DNA of 64,000 bases. Source: Paraburkholderia polaris. Its GTDB lineage: Bacteria > Pseudomonadota > Gammaproteobacteria > Burkholderiales > Burkholderiaceae. Every line of letters starts with the position of its first letter. Within the stretch, counting starts at the first letter, position 1. This document shows positions 1 to 8,366 of the stretch, in pieces. Below the pieces are notes generated by a model. The model saw only the letters and a program-made list of their open reading frames with translations, was not told the origin of the DNA and made no database searches. The position numbers and the translations under genes are program-made. The stretch is taken from contig NZ_JABBGJ010000038.1 of NCBI RefSeq assembly GCF_012927345.1, positions 46,005 through 110,004 on the forward strand, written 5' to 3'.

Positions 1-473
1 CGCACGAGCCGCAACGTCGGAAAACCTACCGCAGCGGTCATGCGGCGCACCTGACGGTTCTTGCCTTCGGTGATGGACAATTCGATCCACGTGGTCGGAA
101 TCGCGGCGCGATAGCGGATCGGTGGCGTGCGGGCCCATAGCGAGTCGGTCGGCTCCACGTATTCGGCGCGGCACGGCCGCGTCACGTAATCGCCGAGATC
201 GACGCCGCGCGCGAGCTTCTTCAACGCGGCATCGTCGACCGCGCCTTCCACTTGCGCCCAATAACGCTTGACGAGTTTGTGGCGTGGCTCGGCGATGCGC
301 GCTTGCAGCGCGCCGTCGTCAGTGAGGAGTAGCAGCCCTTCGCTATCGGAGTCGAGCCGGCCCGCCGGATAGACGCCGGGCACTTTCACCCAGTCGGCCA
401 GCGACGCCCGCGTTTCGTGCGGCGAAAACTGACAGATGGTGCCGAACGGTTTGTTCAGGGCGAGAAGTCGCAT
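1..473 (-). CDS. rluE: 23S rRNA pseudouridine synthase RluE (3' end cut by window)
   Basis: RluE converts uridine 2457 of 23S rRNA (E. coli numbering) to pseudouridine. The visible 157 residues start MRLLALNKPFGTICQFS and hold the RsuA/RluB/E-type active site GRLDSDSEG with the catalytic Asp at about residue 41. Further on are the family block IPTTWIELSITEGKNRQVRR and the sequence VGFPTLRLVR. The last 25-30 residues lie outside the window. It lacks the N-terminal S4 domain of RsuA and RluB, which favours RluE. The start chosen at 473 gives the usual family N-terminus; the frame stays open further upstream, so a longer start cannot be excluded. It is divergent from icd. Confidence 0.88.
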   Translation of the reverse strand, partial: MRLLALNKPFGTICQFSPHETRASLADWVKVPGVYPAGRLDSDSEGLLLLTDDGALQARIAEPRHKLVKRYWAQVEGAVDDAALKKLARGVDLGDYVTRPCRAEYVEPTDSLWARTPPIRYRAAIPTTWIELSITEGKNRQVRRMTAAVGFPTLRLV

Positions 474-812
474 ATGGGAATCGATGAAGGCCGAGCGGCG
501 CCGGCTGCGGCGGGGACGTGCCACGCAGGCCGGCAGAGGCGCTGGGCCGGTAGTAAATGGCGGAATAATAATGCATAATGAGCTGCTGCAAGTCTTATGT
601 CTTATATAAGACATAAGAATAATCGGCTTTCTGATTTTGATTTCCGACAATGTTGGAAAACCCCAAGCCGCTACGGGCTCGGGACTGCGTCGGCGTGGGC
701 TAGAATAGACGACCAGGCCGCTTGCGGGCGTCCGGCATTGCGCGCAGCGAGGAGCACCCAGTTTCCGCAGTCTCCCATCAGCTTTCAGCACAGCATTCAC
801 TGGAGTCCGATC
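474..812. promoter_or_regulatory. rluE-icd divergent intergenic region
   Basis: This 339-bp region separates two divergent genes. It contains the 24-bp palindrome listed separately. A possible icd -10 box TAGAAT lies at 701-706 without a convincing -35 at 17 bp, so icd may need an activator or use another start site. The reading frame upstream of the icd ATG is open from 597, but those codons show no family similarity and belong to the leader. No other gene is seen. Confidence 0.45.
594..617. promoter_or_regulatory. perfect 24-bp palindrome, probable operator upstream of icd
   Basis: The arms CTTATGTCTTAT and ATAAGACATAAG are exact reverse complements with no spacer. The AT-rich motif stands out in GC-rich DNA and lies about 195 bp upstream of the icd start and 120 bp upstream of the rluE start. 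From memory, GntR-type operators with a TCTTATATAAGA core occur upstream of TCA and methylcitrate genes in beta-proteobacteria. Assignment to a particular regulator is inference. Confidence 0.6.
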
Positions 813-2069
813 ATGCCGTATCAGCACATCAAGGTTCCGACCGGCGGTGACAAGATCACTGTCAACGCAGATTTCTCGCTCAACGTTTCCGACCAGCCGA
901 TCATTCCGTATATCGAAGGCGACGGAACGGGCCTTGACATCACGCCGGTGATGTTGAAAGTGGTGGATGCCGCAGTGGAAAAAGCCTACGCCGGCAAAAG
1001 GAAAATCCACTGGATGGAAATCTACGCCGGTGAGAAGTCGACCAAGGTGTATGGCCCGGACGTGTGGCTGCCGGAAGAAACGCTGCAGGTGCTGAAGGAA
1101 TACGTCGTCTCGATCAAGGGTCCGCTTACCACGCCGGTCGGCGGTGGTATCCGGTCGCTCAACGTCGCGCTGCGTCAGGAACTCGATCTGTATGTTTGCC
1201 TGCGTCCTGTGCAGTATTTCAAGGGTGTGCCTTCGCCGGTGCGCGAGCCGCAAAAGATCGACATGGTGATCTTCCGTGAGAACTCGGAAGACATTTACGC
1301 CGGCATCGAATGGCCTGCTGAATCGGAACAGGCCAAAAAGGTCATCAAGTTCCTGCGCGAAGAAATGGGCGTGAAGAAGATCCGCTTCCCGGAAACTTCG
1401 GGGATCGGTATCAAGCCGGTGTCGCGCGAAGGCACGGAGCGCCTGGTGCGCAAGGCGATCCAGTATGCGATCGACAACGATCGCCGCTCGGTCACGCTCG
1501 TGCACAAGGGCAACATCATGAAATTCACGGAAGGCGCATTCCGCGACTACGGTTATGCGCTGGCGCAGAAGGAATTCGCCGCGGAGTTGATCGACGGCGG
1601 TCCGTGGATGAAGATCAAGAACCCGAAAACGGGTGGTGACATTGTGCTGAAAGACGTGATCGCGGATGCGTTCCTTCAGCAGATCCTGCTGCGTCCGGCC
1701 GAATATGACGTGATCGCTACGCTGAATCTGAACGGCGACTATATTTCGGACGCGCTGGCCGCGCAAGTCGGCGGTATCGGGATTGCGCCGGGCGCGAACA
1801 TGTCGGATTCGGTCGCCATGTTCGAAGCTACGCACGGCACTGCGCCGAAGTACGCTGGCAAAGACTACGTGAACCCGGGTTCGGAAATTCTCTCGGCTGA
1901 GATGATGCTGCGTCACATGGGCTGGACTGAAGCGGCCGACCTGATCATCAAGTCGATGGAAAAGTCGATTCTGCAAAAGCGGGTCACGTATGACTTCGCG
2001 CGCTTGATGGAAGGCGCCACGCAAGTGTCCTGTTCGGGCTTTGGTCAGGTGTTGATCGAAAACCTGTAA
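813..2069 (+). CDS. icd: NADP-dependent isocitrate dehydrogenase
   Basis: Icd oxidatively decarboxylates isocitrate to 2-oxoglutarate with NADP in the TCA cycle. The 418-residue protein matches the E. coli enzyme (416) throughout. The substrate loop GGGIRSLNVALRQELDLY places the phosphorylatable serine at residue 115 (Ser113 in E. coli, target of AceK). RENSEDIYAGIEW and VHKGNIMKFTEG hold the active-site Tyr and Lys, and GTAPKYAGKDYVNPGS lies in the cofactor region. The ATG at 813 gives the usual N-terminus MPYQHIKVPTGG; longer in-frame starts reach into the leader. It is monocistronic, with its own terminator at 2102. A nearby palindrome suggests transcriptional control. Confidence 0.97.
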   Translation: MPYQHIKVPTGGDKITVNADFSLNVSDQPIIPYIEGDGTGLDITPVMLKVVDAAVEKAYAGKRKIHWMEIYAGEKSTKVYGPDVWLPEETLQVLKEYVVSIKGPLTTPVGGGIRSLNVALRQELDLYVCLRPVQYFKGVPSPVREPQKIDMVIFRENSEDIYAGIEWPAESEQAKKVIKFLREEMGVKKIRFPETSGIGIKPVSREGTERLVRKAIQYAIDNDRRSVTLVHKGNIMKFTEGAFRDYGYALAQKEFAAELIDGGPWMKIKNPKTGGDIVLKDVIADAFLQQILLRPAEYDVIATLNLNGDYISDALAAQVGGIGIAPGANMSDSVAMFEATHGTAPKYAGKDYVNPGSEILSAEMMLRHMGWTEAADLIIKSMEKSILQKRVTYDFARLMEGATQVSCSGFGQVLIENL

Positions 2070-2371
2070 GCGATTCGCGCTGGCTTCTCCAGCTCGAATT
2101 TAAAACCCCGGCACCGTGAGGTGGCCGGGGTTTTTCGTTTGGTGTGTCCAAACCGCATGCATGCCAACTGCAAATTCCCGACGTCCTCGGTCAAATATCT
2201 GACCTTTGTTGGAGAAATTTCGCGTCCTCGCTTCGGACCGATATTGAGGCGTTCGCCGCGCAGTGTCAGGTACGTTACGCCCGTCGAAAAATCGCGTCCT
2301 GCCGGACGACGAGGCGCGGCATCCCGCCTGACTACTCAAATCCAAGTTCCCTGCCTGCGAGTGACCAAACG
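2070..2371 (+). other. icd downstream region without a gene
   Basis: The 302 bp between icd and the next gene contain the icd terminator (2102-2135) and a short palindrome GCATGCATGC at 2155-2164. An open frame from 2144 continues into the next gene but its N-terminal 76 codons look like leader sequence. No convincing promoter was found. Confidence 0.4.
2102..2135 (+). terminator. intrinsic terminator of icd
   Basis: An 11-bp stem AAAACCCCGGC/GCCGGGGTTTT with an 11-nt loop is followed by TTTTT, 32 bp after the icd stop codon. Confidence 0.88.
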
Positions 2372-3184
2372 ATGACTCATAAAGATACCGTTGCCAATGT
2401 GTATGTCGCCACCCCCAGCTATGGCGCCGTCGTGACGACGGACTACACGCTCGGACTTCTCGATCTCTACGACGAGGCGGCTCAACGTGGCTTCGGCATG
2501 CAGGTCAGCTTCAACAGCTTCGACAGTCTGATCACTCGCGCGCGCAACACCATGGTGGCGGAATTTCTCGCCGACGCCCGTTTCACGCATCTGATGTGGA
2601 TCGACGGCGATATCGGCTTCAAAGGCGCGGATGTGGTTCGCCTGTTGCAGGCGGACCGTCCTGTGGTGGCCGGTGTCTACCCGCTGAAAATTGACGGCTG
2701 GCCCGCGGCGGGTCTCGAGCAGGGGTTGCCTGCCGGTTCGACCAAAGCCGATTTCCGTGCGCGCTATGCAATGTATCCCGCCGTGGCGCGCAGCGATGAC
2801 GCACTGGAGCCGGACGCCGATGGCTTTCTCGACGTGCTCTATGCGCCGACCGGATTCATGCTGATCAAGCGAGAGGTCTTTCTTGCGCTGATGGAGCGCT
2901 TCCCTGAGCTCCACTGCCGGTCGAAACTTGCGGGCCGTCCGGAGCTCGACGAAGGTACGCCGGCGGCATTCCTGTATGCGTTCTTCGACACCATGATCGA
3001 TCCTGACACGCGGATGTACCTTTCGGAAGACTATGCGTTCTGTCGTCTCATCGAGCGCATCGGCATTACCCCCGCCGTGGACGTACGGTCGAATTTCCGC
3101 CACCAGGGCGTCGCCGTGTTCGAGGGCGATTTGGGGCGCAGTCTCGCTATGCAGCGCGGCAGGCTGGAGCGTGGCGCCGGCTAG
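2372..3184 (+). CDS. putative GT-A-fold glycosyltransferase-like protein
   Basis: This is a 270-residue soluble protein that I do not recognise by name. It opens with NVYVATPSYGAVVTTDYTLG, and residues 72-83 read THLMWIDGDIGF. A hydrophobic strand followed by a D-x-D element is the usual metal and nucleotide-sugar site of GT-A glycosyltransferases (Anp1-like or family-2-like). A later acidic element YLSEDYAFCRLIERIGI resembles the ED-Y block near the catalytic base in such folds. The ATG at 2372 is chosen because similarity to the fold starts right after it; the ribosome site (GCGAG) is weak. It stands alone between icd and cspA, so the acceptor is unknown. Function is inferred from the motif only. 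Confidence 0.6.
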   Translation: MTHKDTVANVYVATPSYGAVVTTDYTLGLLDLYDEAAQRGFGMQVSFNSFDSLITRARNTMVAEFLADARFTHLMWIDGDIGFKGADVVRLLQADRPVVAGVYPLKIDGWPAAGLEQGLPAGSTKADFRARYAMYPAVARSDDALEPDADGFLDVLYAPTGFMLIKREVFLALMERFPELHCRSKLAGRPELDEGTPAAFLYAFFDTMIDPDTRMYLSEDYAFCRLIERIGITPAVDVRSNFRHQGVAVFEGDLGRSLAMQRGRLERGAG

Positions 3185-3260
3185 TCGACGGCAACGCGAA
3201 AGCGCGTCGAAAGGTTGTCGGGCGACCGTTATTTGGGATTTGCCCTATCGGCCAAAAAAG

Positions 3261-3283
3261 AAACCCGGCACGAAGCCGGGTTT
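3261..3283 (-). terminator. terminator between the GT-like gene and cspA
   Basis: The stem AAACCCGGC/GCCGGGTTT with loop ACGAA is flanked on the left by AAAAAAG. On the minus strand it therefore ends in a T-run and terminates cspA. The plus-strand side has only three T, so it is at best partly bidirectional. Confidence 0.85.
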
Positions 3284-3306
3284 CAAAGGACGGGTAACGA
3301 ACCGTT

Positions 3307-3513
3307 TCAGGCAGGTGCCTGGATGTTCGATGCCTGTTTGCCTTTCGGGCCTTGCACGACCTCGAAGGTTACTTTTTGACCTTCCTTGAGGGTCTTGAAC
3401 CCATTCATCTGGATGGCCGAGAAGTGTGCAAACAGATCCTCACCACCTTCGTCAGGCGTGATGAATCCGAAACCTTTTGCGTCATTGAACCATTTGACCG
3501 TACCAGTTGCCAT
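3307..3513 (-). CDS. cspA: cold-shock protein, CspA family
   Basis: A 68-residue single-stranded nucleic-acid-binding protein that melts RNA structure. RNP1 is KGFGFI (residues 13-18) and RNP2 is DLFAHF (26-31); the protein starts MATGTVKWFNDAKG. Length and sequence are typical of the family. A strong Shine-Dalgarno AGGGGA precedes the ATG at 3513. The leader from the predicted promoter at 3653-3681 is about 130 nt, the long structured type through which cspA genes are regulated by temperature. Several paralogues normally exist per genome, so the exact letter (cspA/C/D) is uncertain. Confidence 0.95.
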   Translation of the reverse strand: MATGTVKWFNDAKGFGFITPDEGGEDLFAHFSAIQMNGFKTLKEGQKVTFEVVQGPKGKQASNIQAPA

Positions 3514-3652
3514 TCCAACTTCCCCTGTAACTCATGTCACTACCACGAGCCCTCGAAAAGCTCGACGACCGCGCGATGCAGCCGCTCCCTCCTCACAAGC
3601 TCACCATCGGCATTTTTTCGAATTATGGCTCAGTGAAAAAAGTGCCAGCTTG

Positions 3653-3681
3653 ATTGTTGAGGCTCTTTATTCGAGTGTCAA
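3653..3681 (-). promoter_or_regulatory. sigma-70 promoter of cspA
   Basis: Read on the minus strand, consensus TTGACA (3681-3676) is followed by 17 bp and AACAAT (3658-3653). This places the transcript start near 3646 and a leader of about 130 nt before cspA. Confidence 0.6.
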
Positions 3682-4024
3682 GAAAATTTTGAGATGCCGT
3701 TGTCGCGTTGCAAACAGGCGTTTTCCAGGGTTTTTCCCGCTTTTATTTCGTTATGTGCGGTTGCCCAAGCGGGCTGTCTTGAAAAGTCGCATAATCGACT
3801 CACATGCTGTTCTGCGGGTCGCGCACTGCCCGCTGGCCGGGCGAGCGCCTTCAGCCAGCACTGGCAGGTTGTGCGATACTCGATCCGACTGCGGCGCAAC
3901 ACGGCCGCGATGCATCACAGGATAGGGGCCGGCTCCGCAATCGGCTCGTCGAATGACGCAACGCTTTGGGGGTTATCACCCAGCAGGCGGTAGCGAACGG
4001 GCTCACCGGCCGGTCGGCCGGGTT

Positions 4025-4053
4025 TTGACAGGATTGCGGGCCTGTCCTAGTTG
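4025..4053 (+). promoter_or_regulatory. possible clpS-clpA promoter
   Basis: TTGACA at 4025-4030, 17 bp, then TAGTTG at 4048-4053. The -10 is weak (3 of 6). If used, the leader before the clpS ATG at 4068 would be only about 8 nt and the gene nearly leaderless, which fits the lack of a clear Shine-Dalgarno. Confidence 0.35.
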
Positions 4054-4067
4054 TTTAGAATGGGTGT

Positions 4068-4382
4068 ATGGCGATTATCCCGGACAAGCAGGACAGCACC
4101 GTACTGGAGCGGCAGGAGAAGAAGCTCAAGCCGCCGTCCATGTACAAGGTGGTGCTGCTGAATGACGACTTCACGCCAATGGAATTTGTCGTGATGATCG
4201 TGCAGGAATATTTCAATAAAGATCGTGAAACCGCAACACAGGTTATGTTGAAGGTGCATCGCGAGGGCAGGGGAGTTTGTGGGGTCTATACGCGGGACAT
4301 CGCGTCGACCAAAGTCGAGCAAGTCGTTACCCACGCACGGCAGGCCGGGCATCCGCTGCAGTGTGTGATGGAGGAAGCATGA
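4068..4382 (+). CDS. clpS: ATP-dependent Clp protease adaptor ClpS
   Basis: ClpS binds N-degron substrates and delivers them to ClpAP. The protein has 104 residues (E. coli 106). The core PPSMYKVVLLNDDFTPMEFV contains the conserved NDD-x-TPMEFV substrate pocket, and VHREGRGVCGVYTRDIA follows, as in the family. The N-terminal 20 residues are the flexible extension that enters the ClpA pore. Its stop overlaps the clpA start (ATGA), so the two are translationally coupled. Confidence 0.97.
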   Translation: MAIIPDKQDSTVLERQEKKLKPPSMYKVVLLNDDFTPMEFVVMIVQEYFNKDRETATQVMLKVHREGRGVCGVYTRDIASTKVEQVVTHARQAGHPLQCVMEEA

Positions 4383-6676
4383 TTGCCCAGGAACTGGAAG
4401 TCAGCCTGCACATGGCGTTCATGGAAGCACGCCAGGCGCGGCACGAGTTCATCACGGTCGAACATCTTTTGCTGGCACTGTTGGACAATCCAACAGCGGC
4501 GGAGGTGTTGCGTGCATGCGCGGCCAATATCGAGGATCTGCGCCAGAACCTGCGCAACTTCATTCATGACAACACGCCAACCGTGCCTGGCACGGACGAC
4601 GTCGACACGCAGCCCACGCTGGGTTTCCAGCGTGTGATCCAGCGCGCGATCATGCATGTGCAATCCACCTCGAATGGCAAGAAGGAAGTGACCGGCGCGA
4701 ACGTGCTGGTTGCGATCTTCGGCGAGAAGGATTCGCATGCGGTGTACTACCTGCAGCAGCAGGGCGTGACGCGTCTGGATGTGGTGAATTTCATCTCGCA
4801 TGGCATCGCCAAGACCAGCAGCCCCGACGCCGCGAAAGCGAGCGACGCGAATGCCGAGTCCGACGAAGCCGCCGCGCAGAAGGAAACGCCGCTCGCCCAG
4901 TTCACGCAGAACCTGAACCAGATGGCGAAAGACGGCCGCATCGATCCGCTGATCGGGCGCGAGTCGGAAGTCGAGCGCGTGGTGCAGGTGCTGTGCCGCA
5001 GGCGCAAAAACAATCCGCTACTGGTCGGTGAGGCCGGTGTCGGCAAGACGGCGATCGCCGAAGGGCTCGCCTGGCGCATTACGCGCGGCGAAGTGCCGGA
5101 TATTCTGGCGGATGCGCAGGTGTATTCGCTCGATATGGGCGCGCTGCTCGCCGGCACCAAGTATCGCGGCGACTTCGAACAACGCCTGAAGACGGTCCTC
5201 AAGGAATTGAAGGAACGTCCGCACGCGATCCTGTTCATCGACGAAATTCATACGCTGATCGGCGCGGGCGCTGCGTCGGGCGGTACGCTGGATGCATCGA
5301 ATCTGCTGAAGCCGGCGTTGTCGTCGGGCACGCTCAAGTGCATCGGCGCAACCACGTTCACGGAATATCGCGGCATCTTCGAAAAAGACGCGGCTTTGTC
5401 GCGCCGGTTCCAGAAGGTCGACGTGACCGAGCCGACCGTCGAACAGACGGTGGCGATCCTGCGCGGCCTGAAGTCGCGCTTCGAAGAGCATCACGGCGTG
5501 AAGTATTCGTCGGGTGCATTGTCGGCGGCGGCTGAATTGTCGGCACGCTTCATCACGGATCGTCATCTGCCGGACAAGGCGATCGACGTGATCGACGAAG
5601 CCGGCGCGGCGCAACGCATCTTGCCGAAGTCGAAGCAGAAGAAGACCATTGGCAAGAACGAGATCGAAGAAATCATCTCGAAGATCGCTCGTGTCCCGCC
5701 GCAAAGCGTGTCGCAAGACGATCGCAGCAAGCTGCAAACGCTGGATCGCGATCTGAAGAGCGTGGTGTTCGGGCAAGACCCGGCCATCGACGCACTGTCG
5801 GCCTCGATCAAGATGGCGCGGGCTGGCCTCGGCAAGCTGGACAAGCCAATCGGCGCGTTCCTGTTCTCCGGCCCCACGGGTGTCGGCAAGACGGAAGTGG
5901 CGAAGCAACTGGCGTTCACGCTGGGGATCGAACTGATCCGCTTCGACATGTCGGAATACATGGAGCGTCATGCGGTGAGCCGTCTGATCGGTGCGCCGCC
6001 GGGCTATGTCGGTTTCGATCAGGGCGGTTTGCTGACCGAAGCCGTCACGAAGAAGCCGCATTGCGTGCTGCTGCTCGACGAAATCGAGAAGGCGCATCCG
6101 GACATCTACAACGTGCTGCTGCAGGTGATGGACCACGGCACGCTGACGGATAACAACGGCCGCAAGGCGGATTTCCGCAACGTCATCATCATCATGACGA
6201 CGAACGCGGGCGCCGAGGCAATGGGCAAGTCGGTGATCGGCTTCACGAATCGCCGGGAAACCGGCGACGAGATGGTCGACATCAAGCGCATGTTCACGCC
6301 GGAGTTCCGTAACCGTCTGGACGCAACGATCAGCTTCCGCTCGCTCGATGAGGAAATCATCATGCGTGTGGTCGACAAATTCCTGATGCAGCTGGAAGAT
6401 CAGTTGCACGAGAAGAAGGTCGATGCGCTCTTTACCGACGCGCTGCGCAAGCATCTCGCCAAGCACGGTTTCGATCCGTTGATGGGCGCGCGGCCGATGC
6501 AGCGTCTGATCCAGGACACGATCCGTCGTGCGCTGGCCGACGAGTTGCTGTTCGGCAAGCTGATGAACGGTGGCCGCGTGACGGTCGACGTGGATGCGGA
6601 AGACAAGGTGCAGTTGACCTTCGACGAGCATCCGGCGCCGCGCAATCCGAATCCGGAAGCGGTTGAGGTCGAGTAA
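4379..6676 (+). CDS. clpA: ATP-dependent Clp protease ATPase subunit ClpA
   Basis: ClpA is the hexameric AAA+ unfoldase of the ClpAP protease. The 765 residues contain an N-terminal Clp-N double repeat (about 1-150, ClpS docking), a first AAA domain with Walker A GEAGVGKT (217-224) and a second with Walker A GPTGVGKT (498-505). The IGF loop that binds ClpP is at about 620-622. The C-terminal D2-small domain includes FDPLMGARPMQRLIQD. E. coli ClpA has 758 residues. The ATG at 4379 overlaps the clpS stop and follows GGAGGA; the frame open upstream is read-through into clpS. Confidence 0.98.
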   Translation: MIAQELEVSLHMAFMEARQARHEFITVEHLLLALLDNPTAAEVLRACAANIEDLRQNLRNFIHDNTPTVPGTDDVDTQPTLGFQRVIQRAIMHVQSTSNGKKEVTGANVLVAIFGEKDSHAVYYLQQQGVTRLDVVNFISHGIAKTSSPDAAKASDANAESDEAAAQKETPLAQFTQNLNQMAKDGRIDPLIGRESEVERVVQVLCRRRKNNPLLVGEAGVGKTAIAEGLAWRITRGEVPDILADAQVYSLDMGALLAGTKYRGDFEQRLKTVLKELKERPHAILFIDEIHTLIGAGAASGGTLDASNLLKPALSSGTLKCIGATTFTEYRGIFEKDAALSRRFQKVDVTEPTVEQTVAILRGLKSRFEEHHGVKYSSGALSAAAELSARFITDRHLPDKAIDVIDEAGAAQRILPKSKQKKTIGKNEIEEIISKIARVPPQSVSQDDRSKLQTLDRDLKSVVFGQDPAIDALSASIKMARAGLGKLDKPIGAFLFSGPTGVGKTEVAKQLAFTLGIELIRFDMSEYMERHAVSRLIGAPPGYVGFDQGGLLTEAVTKKPHCVLLLDEIEKAHPDIYNVLLQVMDHGTLTDNNGRKADFRNVIIIMTTNAGAEAMGKSVIGFTNRRETGDEMVDIKRMFTPEFRNRLDATISFRSLDEEIIMRVVDKFLMQLEDQLHEKKVDALFTDALRKHLAKHGFDPLMGARPMQRLIQDTIRRALADELLFGKLMNGGRVTVDVDAEDKVQLTFDEHPAPRNPNPEAVEVE

Positions 6677-6706
6677 GTCAGTCGGGTAACGTTTCAGTCT
6701 CATCTG

Positions 6707-6750
6707 AAAGCAGAACGGCGCGGGTTGAACCCCGCGCCGTTCTGCTTTTT
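6707..6750. terminator. bidirectional terminator between clpA and dut
   Basis: A stem of about 18 bp begins AAGCAGAACGGCGCGGG and its complement is followed by TTTTT on the plus strand. The minus strand ends in CTTTC. It lies between the convergent clpA and dut genes. Confidence 0.85.
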
Positions 6751-6805
6751 GCGTTGTACAAAGCGCTTATTAGAAGCAAGCGACGCTTCAACGCTTATCG
6801 GTGTC

Positions 6806-7252
6806 TTAGTGCTTGCCGGTGCTGCCGAACCCACCCGCACCACGCTCGCTGGTTTCAAAATCTTCGACGATATTGAACTCGGCCTGGACCACCGGCACGA
6901 TCACGAGTTGCGCGAGGCGCTCCATTGGATTCAGCACGAACGTGGTCGCGCCGCGGTTCCACGTTGAGATCATCAGTTGACCTTGATAATCCGAATCGAT
7001 CAGGCCAACCAGATTGCCCAGCACGATCCCGTGCTTATGGCCCAGACCCGAACGCGGCAGAATCAACGCGGCATAACCCGGATCGGCGACGTGAATCGCC
7101 AGACCCGTCGGCACCAGCGCGGTTTCGCCGGGTTTCAGCGTCAACGGTTCGTCGAGGCAGGCGCGCAGGTCGAGGCCCGCGCTGCCGGTGGTTGCGTAGG
7201 CCGGGAGTTGGTCGCGCATGCGCGCATCGAGAATCTTCAGGTCGAGTTTCAT
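6806..7252 (-). CDS. dut: deoxyuridine 5'-triphosphate nucleotidohydrolase
   Basis: dUTPase hydrolyses dUTP to dUMP and pyrophosphate, keeping uracil out of DNA and feeding dTMP synthesis. The 148-residue protein (E. coli 151) shows the trimeric dUTPase motifs in order: GSAGLDLRA (23-31), LPRSGLGHKHG, GNLVGLIDSDYQGQL with the catalytic Asp, then NPMERLAQLV. The C-terminal P-loop-like RGAGGFGSTGKH closes the active site. The ATG at 7252 gives the usual MKLDLKILDAR; a longer frame begins at 7288 but would overlap the upstream gene. It is the last gene of the minus-strand block. Confidence 0.97.
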   Translation of the reverse strand: MKLDLKILDARMRDQLPAYATTGSAGLDLRACLDEPLTLKPGETALVPTGLAIHVADPGYAALILPRSGLGHKHGIVLGNLVGLIDSDYQGQLMISTWNRGATTFVLNPMERLAQLVIVPVVQAEFNIVEDFETSERGAGGFGSTGKH

Positions 7253-7259
7253 GCAGGTT

Positions 7260-8291
7260 CTAAGGTTTTTGAGGTTGGGGCGTGGCATTCAAACCGAGTT
7301 GGAATGCGTCGGCGAGAAGTTCATAGGAGCGCAGCCGGGCGCGGTAGCTGCCCGCTACGGTGAGCACGATCAGTTCGTCGGCCTGGAACTGCTCCTGCAA
7401 GGCATGCAGCCGCTCAGTGACGGTTTCCGGCGTGCCAATGATACTGCGGGGCTTCTCGCGGTCGATCACCAGCCGCTCGCGCTCGCCGTACTCCTGCGCG
7501 ATGCCTTGTTCGACGGTTGGGATCGGCTCGTTCAGGCCGTAGGCCATTTGCACGCGACGCAGGTCGACGGCCTTTTCCAGATCGGCGGCTTCCTGCTCGG
7601 TGTCCGCGCAGATCACGAATACGGCGGCGGCCAGATAGGGTTGTTGCGTTTCCGGGCTGGCTTTGAAGCGCTCGCGATAGGCATGCGCCACCTGATGCCC
7701 AAAATGCGCGTTGATGAAATGCGCGAACGCAAAGCGGATACCGAGTTGTGCCGCCAGCAGGCCACCGAATTCACTTGAGCCGAGCATCCACAGTTGCGGC
7801 CGCGTAGCGATCTGCGGTTGCAGCAACACCCCATGCGCAAGGTGATCTTCGGGCAACGTACCGTGCATCAAACCCACCAGATCGGCAACTTGCTGCGGGA
7901 AAATGTCGCCGCGGTTGTAGGCGCCGGCGGCGACCGCTTGCGCTGTGTGCATGTCGCCGCCTGGCGCGCGTCCCACGCCCAGATCGATACGGTTCGGAAA
8001 CAGCGCCTCGAGCATCATGAATTGCTCGGCGACCTTGAAGGGGCTGTAGTACGGCAGCATCACGCCACCTGAACCGAGGCGGATGCGCTGGGTCACGCTG
8101 CCGAGGCGTGCGAGCATCACCTCGGGGCAGGGGTTCGAGACACCGCGCAGGCCGTGGTGTTCAGCGCACCAGTAGCGTGTATAGCCGAGGTCGTCGGCAA
8201 GTTGCGCGAGTTCGACGGTGGCGGCGATTGCGTCCGCCACTGAGTGCCCGTCGATCACGGGCGTTTGATCGAGCACGGAAAGTAGCGTCAT
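7260..8291 (-). CDS. luciferase-like flavin-dependent monooxygenase (YhbW-like)
   Basis: A 343-residue protein of the bacterial-luciferase superfamily, an FMNH2-dependent TIM-barrel enzyme. It starts MTLLSVLDQTPVIDGHS. The hallmark segments are GYTRYWCAEHHG (about 36-47), RIRLGSGGVMLPYYSPFKVAEQF and RIDLGVGRAPGGD, all shared with E. coli YhbW. The substrate is unknown. It lies 8 bp upstream of dut on the same strand and 75 bp downstream of coaBC, so it is probably co-transcribed. Confidence 0.9.
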   Translation of the reverse strand: MTLLSVLDQTPVIDGHSVADAIAATVELAQLADDLGYTRYWCAEHHGLRGVSNPCPEVMLARLGSVTQRIRLGSGGVMLPYYSPFKVAEQFMMLEALFPNRIDLGVGRAPGGDMHTAQAVAAGAYNRGDIFPQQVADLVGLMHGTLPEDHLAHGVLLQPQIATRPQLWMLGSSEFGGLLAAQLGIRFAFAHFINAHFGHQVAHAYRERFKASPETQQPYLAAAVFVICADTEQEAADLEKAVDLRRVQMAYGLNEPIPTVEQGIAQEYGERERLVIDREKPRSIIGTPETVTERLHALQEQFQADELIVLTVAGSYRARLRSYELLADAFQLGLNATPQPQKP

Positions 8292-8366
8292 TGCGGTACT
8301 GCTCCAGATAATTCGGTGCGCCAGAGCGGCTGGCGGCGCGTTCAGCGTGCGCCGCCTTGTGCGGTT

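Larger units (their letters stand above)
3514..4067. other. cspA-clpS divergent intergenic region
   Basis: The 554 bp hold the cspA leader and promoter on the minus strand and the clpS promoter region on the plus strand. Small open frames here (for example 3678-3902) have no ribosome sites or recognisable sequence. The part between about 3690 and 4020 shows nothing I can assign. Confidence 0.5.

Noticed and set aside
5018..6703. 561-codon open frame on the minus strand opposite clpA
   Set aside because: It mirrors the codon pattern of a GC-rich gene and has a His/Arg-rich sequence without family features; clpA is certain.
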